Counted from the stretch's first letter, positions 23,283 to 40,539 are shown. The stretch: DNA of 64,000 bases from Adineta steineri (GCA_905250115.1 CAJNOI010000009.1:62001-126000); one strand, 5' to 3'. Notes: a model not told the origin generated them from the letters alone. Numbers and translations: made by a program.

Positions 23283-24584
23283 ATGTCTCAACCATGTGGT
23301 TTAGTAAAATGCAGTCGTACATCACGTGGTCTATGCGATTGTTGCAAACAAAATCTATGTCTTCAACATTTAAATGAACATAATGCTTTACTAATATCCG
23401 AGTTAGATTCTTTGGCAGATGAAATTAATGCATTAGGTAATCGTTTTAAAACATTAAATATTCAAAAAACAAACGAAAGTTATTATGAAAAACTTGACCA
23501 GTGGCGTGTGAAATGTCATGAAGAAATCGATCGTTTTTTTGAACTAAAACATCAACAACTTAATGAATGTATGAGTGGAAAAGTTCGAGAACAAGAAAAA
23601 GAATATAATCGACTACAATCAAAAGTAGCAGAACTTATTCGTGAACAAGAAACTACCAAACAAGATATTGATTTATTAACATCATCTATTCGTCATCTAG
23701 AAGAACAACTGCATAGAATTGATCGAACATATTTTCAAATCAACATACGTCCATTAGTAATAGATGATGATTGTATTTGTATCAACGAAAAAATTGAACA
23801 TGAGATTGATTTACTAACTTTATCATCTACCTATAAAACAATAAATTATCCTTTAGAAAGTCGTATGGCATTAACTTGCAATGGTCAACATGTGTTAATA
23901 CATCGAAAACCAAATTTATGTTTGATTGATCGAGAGATGAACATAGTCAAGCAGACAGTATGGTATTCGGAAAAAATTTATGATTTTTGTTGGTCATCGA
24001 CATTAAATAAATTCGTTGTGATTGATGAAAATAACGTTTTTCTAATCGATAAAAATACTTTAATGATTGAAAATGTACCTACGATTAAAGAACGTTGGCT
24101 TTCGTGTACATGCTCAGATACAACTCTTTTTTTGTCGACAAAACGACGTCCTTCATCTATCGTGCAATATAATCTATTACCTTCGATGAAATTTATTAAA
24201 GAATGGAAATCTTCTCATATTTCTTCAAGAGATGAAATAATTCATAATATCGTATATACAAACGAAACACTTGCCCTAATTGTTAAGAATAAATCGGACA
24301 AAGTTGTACGAATGGAATTGCGATCAGTTGAAACTTTCGATCCTATATGGTTACTTCAACTTGATATTCCTTGTAATGATAACGCATTCTTTCATTGCTG
24401 TTCGCTCATGCACAATGAATGGCTGATAGCCGATCATGAGAATGGACGGTTTTTGCACATTACCAATGACGGAAAAATGAAGAAAACATTTGCTTACAAT
24501 CCAAATCCACATCGTGTTATTCTATTCGAGTTAGATATGTTAGTTGTTTCAACTAAGAATGAAGTCAAATTTCATAAGCTATAA
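23283..24584 (+). CDS. B-box zinc finger, coiled-coil, propeller-like protein
   Basis: Single exon, 433 aa. Residues 5-33 fit a B-box: C5, C10, C18, C21, C26, H29, H33. Residues about 40-150 are a charged heptad-rich coiled coil (KVREQEKEYNRLQSKVAELI). The remaining 270 residues have the short hydrophobic-strand pattern of a beta-propeller, with repeats such as NGQHVLIHRKPNLCLIDRE and NKFVVIDENNVFLIDKN. The order resembles TRIM-type proteins without a RING, so ubiquitin-ligase activity cannot be claimed. It is intronless among intron-rich neighbours, which could mean retroposition or family habit. Function unknown. Confidence 0.8.
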   Translation: MSQPCGLVKCSRTSRGLCDCCKQNLCLQHLNEHNALLISELDSLADEINALGNRFKTLNIQKTNESYYEKLDQWRVKCHEEIDRFFELKHQQLNECMSGKVREQEKEYNRLQSKVAELIREQETTKQDIDLLTSSIRHLEEQLHRIDRTYFQINIRPLVIDDDCICINEKIEHEIDLLTLSSTYKTINYPLESRMALTCNGQHVLIHRKPNLCLIDREMNIVKQTVWYSEKIYDFCWSSTLNKFVVIDENNVFLIDKNTLMIENVPTIKERWLSCTCSDTTLFLSTKRRPSSIVQYNLLPSMKFIKEWKSSHISSRDEIIHNIVYTNETLALIVKNKSDKVVRMELRSVETFDPIWLLQLDIPCNDNAFFHCCSLMHNEWLIADHENGRFLHITNDGKMKKTFAYNPNPHRVILFELDMLVVSTKNEVKFHKL

Positions 24585-25991
24585 CTTGCTTTAATTAGTA
24601 TCTTGCAATTATAAATAAATCATTATCTTTTGATAGTTTTAATTTATTTATGAATAGAAAATGTATATTTCTCAATAGACAGAAGACTAGAGTTGTTTGT
24701 CTTTATTTTTGATATTTTTAATAGTAACTTCCTTGTACCATGGATAAACTTTTCTTGTGTCGAAAAAAATGAAGAAGATTTTTATTTGATGAGCCCAATG
24801 AAGATAAAAGGCTCTTTTATCTAATAATTCAGTCCGACAATGAGAAGATCGTAATGTGAACTTATTATATAAATATACATATATACATGAACAAGCAAGA
24901 GAAGAAACGTGCATAAGTTAAAATACAAAAGTAGTTCTTTTCTTTTCATAATTCTTCACATAAACAACAAGCAAGGAGTACATGCGAGATTCAGGCTGAA
25001 GATAAAAATTACAATAGTTAAATCTTCAAATGAAATAAATTATGTCTATTTGCCTCCTCGTTGGATAGTCGATTTTCATTGCCTTGCAAATGTTGTTCGT
25101 CCTTTCACGTGTGATTAAATTATGAATAATTCTAATTATTCAAGAAACACATTTGTTTGATATTCAAAAATTTCGATTAATCATCTTGTATAAACATTAT
25201 TCATTATATCTGAATTTATTCCGAGCTGAATCATCATAATACTTTTTAAATATTATTCAATGATTGTTTAATACAAAAAAATAAATAAATGGTCTAGAGA
25301 AACTCATTCTACTGCATATATTAAATTATTTATTAACAAATACATTTCTATTACTCATCGTTGACAGTTTTTTAGAAAGAAAAAACATTGAAAAAGATTT
25401 ATTTAAGCTTAAATCACCATCAGAAAATGTGCAATATATATACGATTCAATGTTTTATAAGCTACGAAAGAAAAAAACATACACCTTTATATTATACATT
25501 CTTCTTATTCAAAGAATGTGTGAGTTGAATCATTATTTCGAGGGCAAAAAAAAAGGAGCTGTTTCTTATCATTAACATCAACGACTGCATTTTATTTCGT
25601 ATGCATACATATATATATAAAGACGTGTAATACGAAAAAAACACATGTTGAGTTACTATAACCAATAGGACGCATAAAAAGCGACTGTCACGCAGCCTTT
25701 AATTAACTTATTCTTTTCGTAATATTTTAATTGTATTTATATATATATCTTTATTAACCAATAGAATATCTTTTGGATTTATTTAATCCATGTTATAGCT
25801 ATTGTTTCTTCTTTCTTATCAATCGAGATAATAAATAATAGAATGACAGTAACAAATTTTTTCTTTTTGTACATACCAAATCTTTTTATTCAAATCTTTT
25901 ATTTTTATATTGGGTATTTTTCCAAACAGATGTATGATCAACAATTTATTCATTAAATTCTACATGATTTTATTTTTTATTTAGATCAAAC
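24585..25991. other. Intergenic region before the formin gene
   Basis: 1.4 kb, AT-rich, no supported gene. Ends with a pyrimidine-rich stretch and TTTAG (25981-25984) seven bases before the formin start, so an unseen 5' exon or a trans-splice site is possible. Confidence 0.5.
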
Positions 25992-30000
<4,009 letters not shown>

Positions 30001-30495
30001 CTATTCAGATTCTTTTTTTTTCTTCTTCTTCTTTTTGATAATAAATCACACGCCGTTTTTTTTTTATGTTTTATATTCTTATCAATAGAATGAATTTCGT
30101 TTCATTTATAAATGGATATTTGATACAAGAGTGTTCAATGTGTACTTTTCTATTGAACAGCATCAATTTTCGGGAAAACAATAGTTTTTCTTTACTTTGT
30201 TCTGTCCCGTTCGTTTACCCTTTGGGTATATATACATATATCCACTTGAATGATGTTTGCATTTCTGTTCTTCTTCATCTCGTTCTCTTTCTCTTAATGT
30301 ATACGAACGATATTATTATTGTTTTTACAATATTCGTTAAGCAGAAAGCGAAAAAAATGCACCTATTATTTCAACATATAGACATACGTAATCACGTAAT
30401 ATATATTAGTTAAAAATTGATTATCACACGAATATGTCAATCATTTCGTCCTTCCTCCTTTTATGTTTTCCGGAGGGCTAATTTGATCGTCATTA

Positions 30496-30528
30496 TTATC
30501 ATCATCATCATCATCATCATCATCATCG
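30496..30528. repeat. (ATC)n microsatellite
   Basis: A pure ATC/TCA trinucleotide run in non-coding DNA. Confidence 0.9.
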
Positions 30529-32249
30529 TCGTTGACTGAGGACAAGACATATATGTATGTATATATATATATATATATATAACGAAATTGCTAACATTTA
30601 CTCAAATAAAATCATGAAGACGAAAGAGAGAGAACGACAGTGCATACAACACGAACGAACGTCTCGCATTCGTAATGATGATGAATCGATGTCGTCTATA
30701 AGCGAAAAAGTGAGAGAGAGATGAAGAGGAAAAGGCGAAAGAGAGCACGAACGAAATATAAAGCAAATAGTCTTTCTACTTAGCTTTTGTGTATGTGTAT
30801 GTGGAAGGAGGAGCAAGGAAAAAGAAAACACCTTGATAGTATTCGCTCTGGGTAAATAGGCACGTCCGTCAGCAACTATTTCGTCGTCAATTTCACGTTC
30901 TCCCTTATTTCGGTTTTTTTTCTCGCCAACGCACAGCCATTTGTTGGTAGAGTGATGATGGCTAAAAGTGTTTCACCGTAACATTTCTCTTTACTCTTCG
31001 TATTTATGTGTGTGTTCTTACTCTTCTTTTTCGCTCGGCAAGCAAGTAAAGTAAAAGAACGAGAAAACGACTGTGTAGTGTAGTGTTCCGTCTTTGAGAT
31101 TCCTTTTCTTCTCTTCGCTTCTCAGCACACATACATGCACAAGCATTTTTCACTCACACAATACAGAGAGATGAAGTGTATATATATATATATACGTATA
31201 TATATATACATACATATATGTAGAATAGAGGACATCAACGAATGGTAGATTGGCTTAGACTTCGGACATAAACATTTCTTTTCATTCACCTGTGTTTTTT
31301 TCGTAAGTAAAAGCTAAGACAGTTACACTTTTCATGAATGAAACATTTTTTGCTTATCAGACTATAATCGTTATCTTATCAATATCAATCATTATTTATT
31401 TTTTTTTATAAAAAGAGATTATCATATTTAATTGGTTTAAAAATTCAAGAAATAAAACTTTTCCATAAATTTTATTTTGATAAAAATTTCCATAAATGAA
31501 TATCATCTTGTCAATTTTTGATTTTTATTGGAAATATATAAGTGTTTCTAAGACTTCATAATTGAGAATTTAATCGAAATTTCTAATGAGAAATAAAACG
31601 TTTACTTATATGCATATGCACATTTCTTTTCAACCGTTAACTCTCAACTTCTTAGTTTTGTCCTGTCACATCAACGTCCGTTAAAGTTTCATTTTCGGAT
31701 TCTTTCTTTTTTTCTTCTCCTCTTATTTTACCCTAACAAACCAAACAATATTCGTTGTCGTTCTTTTTCTTTTACTGTATTTTCTTTGAGCAAGCAAAAG
31801 TATTATATTCGCATGTATTCAAATGCGAAGAGCACGTCTAGAGAGAAAGAAAGAATGATGAATCTAGATATAGTAAAAGCATATTGAAGCCTATCGTCCA
31901 TTCGACCACCACCATCATCATCATCAACATATATAAAATTCGTCTTGTGTTCTTTCGCTCATTTTAATGTTCGCTCTGTGTTGAATGAAATAGAGACGAG
32001 AGAAAGGTGTACATATATATATTTAAAAGAGAGAAAGGCAAAGGAGGAGAAAAAGAGGTAAGAACACACATATATACATCAGGGAACAAACGGGTATGAA
32101 GCGGGAAAAACGAACCTTACTACTACAACGAATGTCTCTTGTCCGTTCAATGAAGGTATACAAAGTAAATAGAAGAGAAAAAAGAAAAGAACGCGATGCA
32201 ATGAAAATTTCAATAGAAGTACGTTCGCCTTTATGTAGACACATACATT

Positions 32250-32273
32250 TATATATATATATATATATATATA
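32250..32273. repeat. (TA)n microsatellite
   Basis: Twelve TA units about 275 bp before the HTH gene start. Confidence 0.9.
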
Positions 32274-32547
32274 GACGAGAAAAAGGGAACAGAACGAATG
32301 CTCGAGAGTTAAAGTCACCCTCAACTACGCTATCTCTCTTTTCTTTTTTTTGGCCTACACATACATCGAAATGTGAAAGAGCATTTCGACGATAGCAAGT
32401 TGATGAAAAAAGGGTAACCTTTTTCTTTATTTTTTAATATGAGATTTACTTATTGGAAAATCTTTTCGACATTAAACTATGTGCGTCAGATTTTTTTTTT
32501 AAAGTGGAAAACAGCTGTTTCACATTTTAGACAAAGACAAACTAATT

Positions 32548-35500
32548 ATGAATTCATTGGATATTCAACAACAATTAGCCGATCAACGTCGTGGTCGATA
32601 TGTACGTGTTAGTGATGTTGACCGACGATTACTAATTGATACTTATAAGAAAGGAGAAGATTTTATAGCACTTGCAAAAAAACTGAATATCAAACGATCA
32701 ACAGGTAAGGAAGAACGAAAAAAAAGGGTTCTCAGTACATATACTCTGTCATTCATTTATCTCATGTTTTTCCAATGACACATGACTCATATTTTATGTC
32801 AAAATAACATATGATTCTATTATTGTATTTATTATTTTTTTTTAGCTCGAAGTATACTTCGAACATATATTGATGAGGGTCGTGTATCAGCAAAACAACG
32901 TGCTGGTACACGTCTTCGTTTTATAACTGAAGAAGAAGCTGAAATGATACGAGAAATGAAACGTCGTCATCCATTAATAACAATCGGTCAAATACAAATG
33001 CGTTTACAACGTACATCAAATCGTGTACTAAGTAAAGCATCAATATCACGTATATTAACAAATAGTATTCGTTTGGGTAAACGTGCTAAACGTTCAGTTG
33101 ATGGTGAAGATGATCAAGATGGAATGAATGAAACAATGGGTAATGGTAATGATGAACTTATGCAATTATCATCCGATGAAAATACAGGTGGAGCAATATT
33201 TATCGATGATACAAATGATGATGAAGATGATGATGATGGAATGATAGAAAATAATACATCATTAAATAATCTTGATGATTTTCAACGTTTTATGCTACGT
33301 AAAACAAGTGTAAATGGTGATGAATCAATAGTGAATGACAATTTAGAACAATATGATGATAATGGTTACCCTACAACATATCCACAATATGGTAGTGAAG
33401 AAGATGAAGATGAAGTAAGAAAAAGAAAATTTATTTTTTTTCGAAATTTATTTATTTTATTTTTTAGTTATCTGATGAAAATGAAACAACAACACCAGTT
33501 GATCTACGATCTGAAATAACATCGACACCATCTGTGGTTAATGGTATTACACCTATATTAAATGAAAATGGTTGTTGGAATTTAAGTACAAATTCAATTA
33601 AATCTGAACCTGTCTGTGTATTTGTTAATCGAAATTATGATGAAAATTCTTCGGATAGTGAACATCTTCAAGAACAACCATTGACTATTGATGAAGAAAC
33701 CAATAAAAATTCTAATAACACTTTATCAACGTAAGTTTATTTATAAAAAGAAAACGAAATTCATAATTTGAATAATAAAAAATTCTTTAGAATTTCAACT
33801 CCACAATCATCAGGTTATCGACGTGGAAAAATTTGTCCAATTTGTAATGAAAGAAATTTTTCTCGTCTTTCTCATCATCTTGCTGTTACACATAATCTTG
33901 CTCGACAAGAAATTTTAACATTACTTGCATATACAGATCAAAATAATAATAATAATTCATTAATAGCAACTGTTAGTGGAAGTTCACCAACAAATACACC
34001 ATCAATTGCACTTGATAAAAGTCCACAACAAACACCAATTAGTATTAATACAAATAATCAACAAATTACATGTCCATCATCACCTATCAATGAATTAGAT
34101 AATAATCATCAAACATCATTAACAACAACAACAAGTTCATCAACTATTGATCAACAAACATCAAATTATTTACCTATTGATGGTAAAAAACGTTTATTAT
34201 GTCCACGTTGTGATACATGGGTATTAAATTTAACTGATCATTTAATCAAAAAACATCATTTAATATCTAAACAAGAACGTTTACCATTTTTACGATTAGC
34301 ACGTAATCGTTATGCAACACCATCTTCCACACCAAATACGATTACAAATGGTAATGAAGAAAAAACGACAACTAATTCATTTCTTATTAGTCCAGATCAT
34401 TCATCACCAAGCACAAATCAATCAAATGAACAACAACAACAAACGACTCTTCTTCAACAAGCAGCAAATCGAAAATATCAAAATATTGTAAAAAAATATC
34501 GTAAAAAACTCTTAGGTACAATACAACAACCATCAAATCTTTCAGCAACATCATCACTTTCAAATTCTCATACACCAAATAATTCAATAGACAAATCTTC
34601 TCCACTTTCATCATATGATCATTCAAATCTTCCATTACCAGCACATGAATTAACATCAACAACAGCAGCTGCAAATCATAATCTATTGACAATGAACAGT
34701 ATTCAATCATTACTAAATAATGGTACAAATAATCAATGTAAACAAGAAAAATTTAAATTTCCAACACTTAATGAAAATTTTTCAACACGTACTTTTTCGG
34801 CTATTAAAACATCTGGAAATAATAACAACAATATAAAAGATCAACAACAGGTAAATTAAAAAAATATTCCTTTTTTTGACTAATAAACGATCAACATGGA
34901 ATTTGATGAAGATTATAGAATAGTAGATAAAAAAATTGAATGCCAAATCTAATCTCGATTATAGGTCGGATGTAGCTTTAATTTGAAATCATACCTACAA
35001 CGAGAATAAATAGCCTTGTCTTTGTTTTTCACTAAATATATTACCGATAGGAGAAAGTAAAAACGCCGTAGGGGGGTAGGGCGATTTTTCGCCAAAAAAA
35101 AGTGCGATGTGCAAGAGTCCGGGGTATTTTATTATGAGGGGCGGGGGAGGGGTTACTGAGTCGAAAAAAGTAAGTCATATAAGTATTTCGGAAATAGATT
35201 ATTTATATAATGCATGAAGTAAAGTTTTATAGACGTGCATTGATTTTTGTTTCTCATGCGTGAATATGTCGTAATTTTGAAGTAATATGAATATTTTTCT
35301 TCATCTTCATTAAATAGTCGAAATATTTTGACATTACTAAAGAACCTTGTTCATTGTCATACTTTGAATCTGAACGTATAAATTAGTTCTACTTAACACC
35401 ATAAAATAAACATTTTCTGTTCAATGGCGTGTAATGTTATATATATATATATATTTCTATTTTAGTTATCAACTCATCAAAAATTTGAACAACGTTTAAC

Positions 35501-35633
35501 TGTATTTCGTCAACAATTTGCCGTTACATTAGCAATGCAAAATTCTTTAATGCAACAAATGGAATTATTACAACGAAGTTTTGTTTGTATTGAGGATGAA
35601 TGGAATGATATGAAAAAACAAATTGTTTCATAA
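32548..35633 (+). CDS. Transposase-type HTH plus zinc-finger regulator
   Basis: Five exons: 32548-32704, 32846-33414, 33468-33730, 33791-34850, 35466-35633; 738 aa. Residues about 18-115 read as a paired/Tc1-type double helix-turn-helix (ALAKKLNIKRSTARSIL, then LITIGQIQMRLQ and SKASISRIL). A long acidic Asp/Glu/Asn-rich region follows, then two Cys2His2-like fingers near residues 344 (CPICNERNFSRLSHHL) and 466 (CPRCDTWVLNLTDHL), a Ser/Thr/Gln-rich low-complexity part and a C-terminal coiled segment. There is no DDE catalytic domain. It looks like an exapted transposase DNA-binding module in a nuclear regulator, which is my inference. Intron 4 (615 bp) has an odd G-rich patch. Confidence 0.8.
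35068..35160 (+). other. G-rich, hairpin-containing patch in intron 4
   Basis: Contains GGGGGGTAGGGCGA, a GGCGA-TTTT-TCGCC hairpin (35080-35093) and four G runs between 35120 and 35152 (GGGG, GGGG, GGGGG, GGGG) that could form a G-quadruplex on the + strand. Base composition is unlike anything nearby. Confidence 0.65.
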
Positions 35634-37070
35634 AATGTATTGATACATGTTTTTTTCTTCTCACAGATCAGATATTAACTTTTTTTTTTTCTTCTTTTGT
35701 TGATACGAAAAAAAAAGAGATTAGCGCATATGTTTTTTTTGTTTTTCTTCTAAGAAGCTGATGAAAATGATGGCGTGCTACAAAATAATTCGTTTTTTTT
35801 TGTATATAGATTTTTCTGTTTGAGCAGTAGTTTGTTTTTTTCGTTTTTTGGTGCTTGAACATTCCTTATTTACTGTTATTTGTTACTTCATCTTCTGATA
35901 TATTCCAGAACGCATATCTGTAATGAATGACAGTCTGTCTGTTTGCATCAATGTTTTTTTTTTGTTCGTTTTTTTTAAAACTTCTATCAGTACATCACAT
36001 TCTTTGTGTTTTGTTCCGCTCATTTTCTCGTATGTTTTTAGTCTGTGTTTTTTTTATGATTTTGATTGAAAAATGATGTGTGAACTATAGATCTATCGAT
36101 TTTCTCTCAACAAAAATATAGCAACAATCGATGATTATAATTATTCAATTTGTAGCTATTGTGTGTATGAAATTCTTTTTTAAATATTTATCTGTCATTT
36201 TTATAAGCATCACGGATGCTTTGTTTGTTTGTTTGTTCGCGTTTTACAATCTTTCTTTTTTCTTTTAAAATATTGAATAATAATAGAAACAAAGAATCAA
36301 TAGATTTCTACTATTTCCAAATTCTGATTGATCGAATGTTTACAACAAAAAAAAACTTATTAAAAATAGCCAGACTAATAACTGAACGATAGAAAGAAGT
36401 ATAGTAGTTTGTAGGCTTCGATTTATCATAATGACTAGTATTTGAAAGAAGCTCTTGAAAAGTTTGAATCAACGAAGTAGATACGATGTTTTTTTTATTA
36501 AAATAATTAGTAAGTTTTATTTGGTTCAGTTTCTGTAACGATCATCTTAATTTTTAATGATAAATAAAGAGTTGAAAATAACATTTGTGATTTATACAAA
36601 CATTGAAAAATATAATTGAAGTTTTCATTCAAATAGAAACCTTTTGTATTCTCATTGTTTATCTATGCATTAACTGAATTTGAAATTAGTATAGAAAAGA
36701 AAGAAAATATTTTCTCTGGTCTTTTTATATTTAAATTACCGATCTGATTGTACGTATCGAAAAAATGGTTTATACGAATCGAAACTGATAAAATCATTTG
36801 CATATTTATGGTTGTTTAGAAGAATAAAAACCTTGATGTATATTACTATTTCCTTGTAAATAAATAAATTTTTATCACTGTAAGCGTAATATTAAATAAT
36901 TAATTTTTGCAAAAACAAAATCACATAGATAAAAATTAAACAGTTTGAAGAATTTTATATTCAAAATAATTTTGTCATTATCACAGTTAGAATTAGAATC
37001 AAAGATAAATTCATTGTTAATCTAAAGTATTAATATTGTATTTGGAAGGTATATTTTATATATGCTATAC
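35634..37070. other. Intergenic region, convergent genes
   Basis: 3' flanks of the HTH gene (+) and the NHL gene (-). T-rich with poly-T runs, no supported gene. Confidence 0.55.
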
Positions 37071-38297
37071 TTACTTAGATTTTAATGAACTTCCTGTAAA
37101 TATATAAAAAAGGCGATTAAATAGATGAAAGAAAAATGTTTTTAAAGAAATTACCTGTTGATACTGGTGTTGTTGATGGTCCAACACAGGGTTCATTATC
37201 AATCAAAAGAAACAATTGAACTCTATGATTCCAGGCATCACTCACATAAAGATTACCTTCATTGTCGAAATCTAAATCAGTTGGATGATGAAATTGATTA
37301 CTCTTACTGCCTTCACCTATTGTTAAATATCGATTATTTGAATTTTTGTTTTGTTTTTTATGAAAAAGAGTGATTAAATTAAACTACATACCATTATCAC
37401 CCGCAATAGTCTCGCCTTCGGTTGCTCTATGTTTCCAACGTTGAATTCGATTGTTTAATAAATCAACTATATAAAGAGATTTTGTTTCTTCATCAACACG
37501 TAAACCATATGGTCTATCTAAAGATTTAGCATCTGATCCTGGATCACCATCACTTGATCCAGCTACTGTAACACCTTCTTTAGCACCTTTTGGCCATTTC
37601 TGAATGCGATGATTTACTAAATCTGCTATATATAAATCATTTGTAATTTTATCTACAAAAATTCCTTCGGGATCTTTAAGATGATCAGGCCTCGGTCCAC
37701 TTTGATCTGTTTCACCAGCTGCTATGGTAGTTAGATTAGTTACAGGTGACCATTTAAGAATACGATTTCGTTTACGTTCTGTCATATAAACATTCTTTTC
37801 TTTATCTAACCATACGCCTGTACAATCAAGACATGTATCACCAATTATTATACCATGAGTAGCACCCTTGATCCATTTTTCTACACGACTTGCACCATTC
37901 ATAGCAATATAGATAGTTGGAAAATCATCATCATCATCATCAAGATAGATTTTAAAACCTTGTAATATACGAGGTATTACAGTAGTACCAGTTGTTGTCG
38001 ATCGATCAAGTGGAAATGTTTGTATGCGATTATTGAAAGAATCTGATACAAATAAACGTTTTGTTTTATCATGAATAAAAATTCCTTGTGGATAAGAAAG
38101 TTGCGTTGGGGTATTTCCTTGAATACCATTGCCGGCTATAGTAATAGCAGTTGTATTCCATTTTGCACAAGGGCTAATACGAATTGATATCACAGATGAT
38201 ATACAATACAAAACTAGGACTAGACTATAAACAGATTATTTAACAGATATTCGTTTTAAATTTACTTACGAAAATAAATAACAGTAATTTGCGTCAT
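37071..38297 (-). CDS. Secreted NHL-repeat beta-propeller protein
   Basis: Four exons on minus: 38297-38270, 38219-37392, 37316-37155, 37093-37071; 346 aa. The first exon plus the second gives MTQITVIYFLLVLYCISS, a signal-peptide-like start; an earlier AG in the first intron would cause a stop, so the acceptor at 38221-38220 is used. At least five NHL-type blades follow, with the repeated signature GIFVD...LYIADxxNHRIQKW (SYPQGIFIHD, DPEGIFVDK, RPYGLRVDE, HPTDLDFDN). A DDDDDD run sits in the second blade. No transmembrane or catalytic domain is visible. NHL propellers generally bind proteins or RNA; with a signal peptide, an extracellular protein-binding role is the likeliest guess. The 7-residue last exon is short but phase-consistent. 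Confidence 0.82.
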
Positions 38298-39050
38298 TAA
38301 AATGACGACAAATAAAAATACGAAAGATGAATGAGTTAGAAAAGATAAGATGTAGAACAGTATGTAGTTTCAAGTATTACAAGCAAAAATTGTTATCATT
38401 TATTCTATTTTAAATATTTAAGTTTATCTTTCTTTTACATGCAAAAAATTAGGTCATAAATACAATCGAGAAATTTTCACCGTAACAAATATCTAATACA
38501 GAAGACATTAATCTGACTTTAATTTAATCAACATATTTTACAAAATGTATTTTTTGTTTATTAAAAACGAATTTATAAGAATTACATCATTGTCATTCAC
38601 AATCTCTAGCAAGATATCGTATTAATAACTGATTCAGATTATTTTTTTGTCTAAGACTTATTATAAAAAGACGCGTCATACTGAGATTATATGAAAGAAT
38701 AATAATCAAATATAAAGTCCATTCGACTGACTATATTATGAATGAAATTCAATTATAAACTATAATGGATTGTATAATAGGTAAAGACGCCCATTGTAAT
38801 AAGCATTGAACATTATGCAATTGATTATCGAAAGAAAATAGATTGAATTTTGATTTTTATAAAACATTCTGTTTTTGATTACTTAACGAAATAAATACGT
38901 CAAGGTCAAAACTGCTTCATGGCGCACTCTGTATGGAGAGAATAATTTATTTTTTGTTGTCGTCCTGACAGCATAATAATAATGGCAGCATCACTTGTCG
39001 AAGAGTGAGATCAAAAAGCGTTTGTCATTTTTTTACATTAAGATCTCAAC
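38298..39050. promoter_or_regulatory. Divergent intergenic region, NHL gene and CFAP96
   Basis: 750 bp between two opposite starts, so it should contain both promoters. Just before CFAP96 a T-rich stretch ends in TTACATTAAG (39033-39042), acceptor-like, 8 nt before the ATG. Confidence 0.45.
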
Positions 39051-40367
39051 ATGGCGGCGACAGGAAAAGAAGATATGGATCGAGTGGGTCTATTTAAAGA
39101 GATGGAATATGTTACCATCAAAGATCCATATACAACACCTTCGAAAGGTATAGTTTGCTGTCGACCTAATAAAATTTTTATGAGTATATTTTCTTTGTTT
39201 TTTCAAGGTAATTTTAATGAAGCAGCTTACAAAAATAAACAAATGATGAGTAAAAGCTCAAAAGAACGATCAACAGGATCAATGGCTGGATATTTTGATA
39301 CAGAATTTAAACCTTTAAAAGCTTCATATGTTGATCCTGTATCAATGCGTCGTCAAGCTCGTATTGAGGAAAAGAAAAAGAATGTTGTTACAAGACCGTT
39401 TGTTACCATGTATCGAGCAAAGGAACCGTACGTTGAATTCTTAAGATTTTTAATTTGAGATTAAAAGTTTCGGATTATAAAATATTTTCTTTTCTATAGT
39501 GAAGGTTTGGGTTCATTTTATGGAACGCTAGGTGGTCCCATTATGGATCTTGATCCAACAAAATCTAAATATCGTGAACAAACAAAGCCACCTGCTGAAA
39601 AATCAAATTTCAAAACTAATCCAGCAAAGAAAGGAACAGGTTATGGGTATGAACTAATCGAAAATTTCATAAAAAACATCATGTTAAATTTATTCGTTTT
39701 CTTTTAGTTATCCAAATTTAGGTCTAGAAAAAGATCCTCCATATACATATAGAGATCGAACAGATAACTATGATCAACCAATAGAATCTCAAAAGGTAAT
39801 ATTGTAAAATTTAAAACAGAAGAAAATAATTTTGAATATTAGAAAGACAATGCTCATCATAAAGCATCAATGAAAGCCGGTGTATTTAAATTGAATATGC
39901 ATCCAAAAGAATTTTTTGATAAAAATCCATTTCATGAAGAAGGTAAAGGTGGTAAACGACAATCAGAAGAAAAAGATCGTTCAAAATCTGCGCCTGAAAA
40001 ACCATTTAAATTTAGCTCCCCAGGCAAATCGGTATTTATTAATAATTAAAACGAAAAAAAAATATTTATTTTATTTTAGCTCGGTGGAAATAAAGATGGT
40101 TGTTTTGATAAATTTCCCAAAAGTAGTGACAAAGATGAATATTTCGTCACACCAAAATACAGTCGACTTAAAAATGAAGTTAATAATAAAGGAAAAACAT
40201 ATTATCCAAATAAATTTCCTAAAACACGTCCGAGTGATTCAGTTATTGACAACTATGTTAAATTACATGTAACACAAAATAACTATCAACAAGTATCAAC
40301 AAGTTTTTCTGGATTTATAGCACCACCGATACGTCAACATGTATCTGCTCGCTCAATATTAAAGTGA
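39051..40367 (+). CDS. CFAP96: Cilia- and flagella-associated protein 96 homologue
   Basis: Six exons: 39051-39147, 39208-39427, 39500-39646, 39708-39795, 39843-40031, 40080-40367; 342 aa, near the length of the vertebrate C4orf47/CFAP96 proteins. The match is strong along the whole length: DMDRVGLFKEMEYV, FNEAAYKNKQM, AGYFDTEFKPL, GLGSFYGTLGGP, TNPAKKGTGYGYPN, FKLNMHPKEFFDKNPF and FSSPGKS. The family is a ciliary/centrosomal protein with no enzymatic domain. It is soluble, Lys- and Pro-rich, with no signal peptide. The neighbouring C2CD3 and CEP290-like genes are also ciliary, though 8-18 kb away. Confidence 0.9.
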
Positions 40368-40539
40368 ATATTTTTTTTGGAATTTTTTTATCAGTACATT
40401 ATTTTTTCTAATATATATTTTTATATACATACTTTAAATGTATAAGAAATTATTTAAATAAAATTTTCTTTGAATTTGTGTCGAAATGTTAAAATTTGTA
40501 TATAAGTTTGACAAATCAAAGGATAATATATAAAGCATC

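Larger units (their letters stand above)
30001..32547. other. 2.5-kb microsatellite-rich region upstream of the HTH gene
   Basis: No gene supported. Contains an (ATC)n run at about 30496-30528, (TA)n at 30556-30581, about 31180-31213 and 32250-32273, and purine-rich GAGAGA tracts. Ends with CACATTTTAG (32521-32530), an acceptor-like site 17 nt before the next ATG. It probably includes the promoter and any 5' UTR of the HTH gene. Confidence 0.55.

Noticed and set aside
30556-31213. TA-rich runs as a possible telomere or origin
   Set aside because: Simple dinucleotide microsatellites only; no telomeric repeat or other support.
35885-35905. CATCTTCTGATATATT shared with the 12.0-12.8 kb MITE
   Set aside because: Similarity ends after about 16 bp; too short to call an element fragment.
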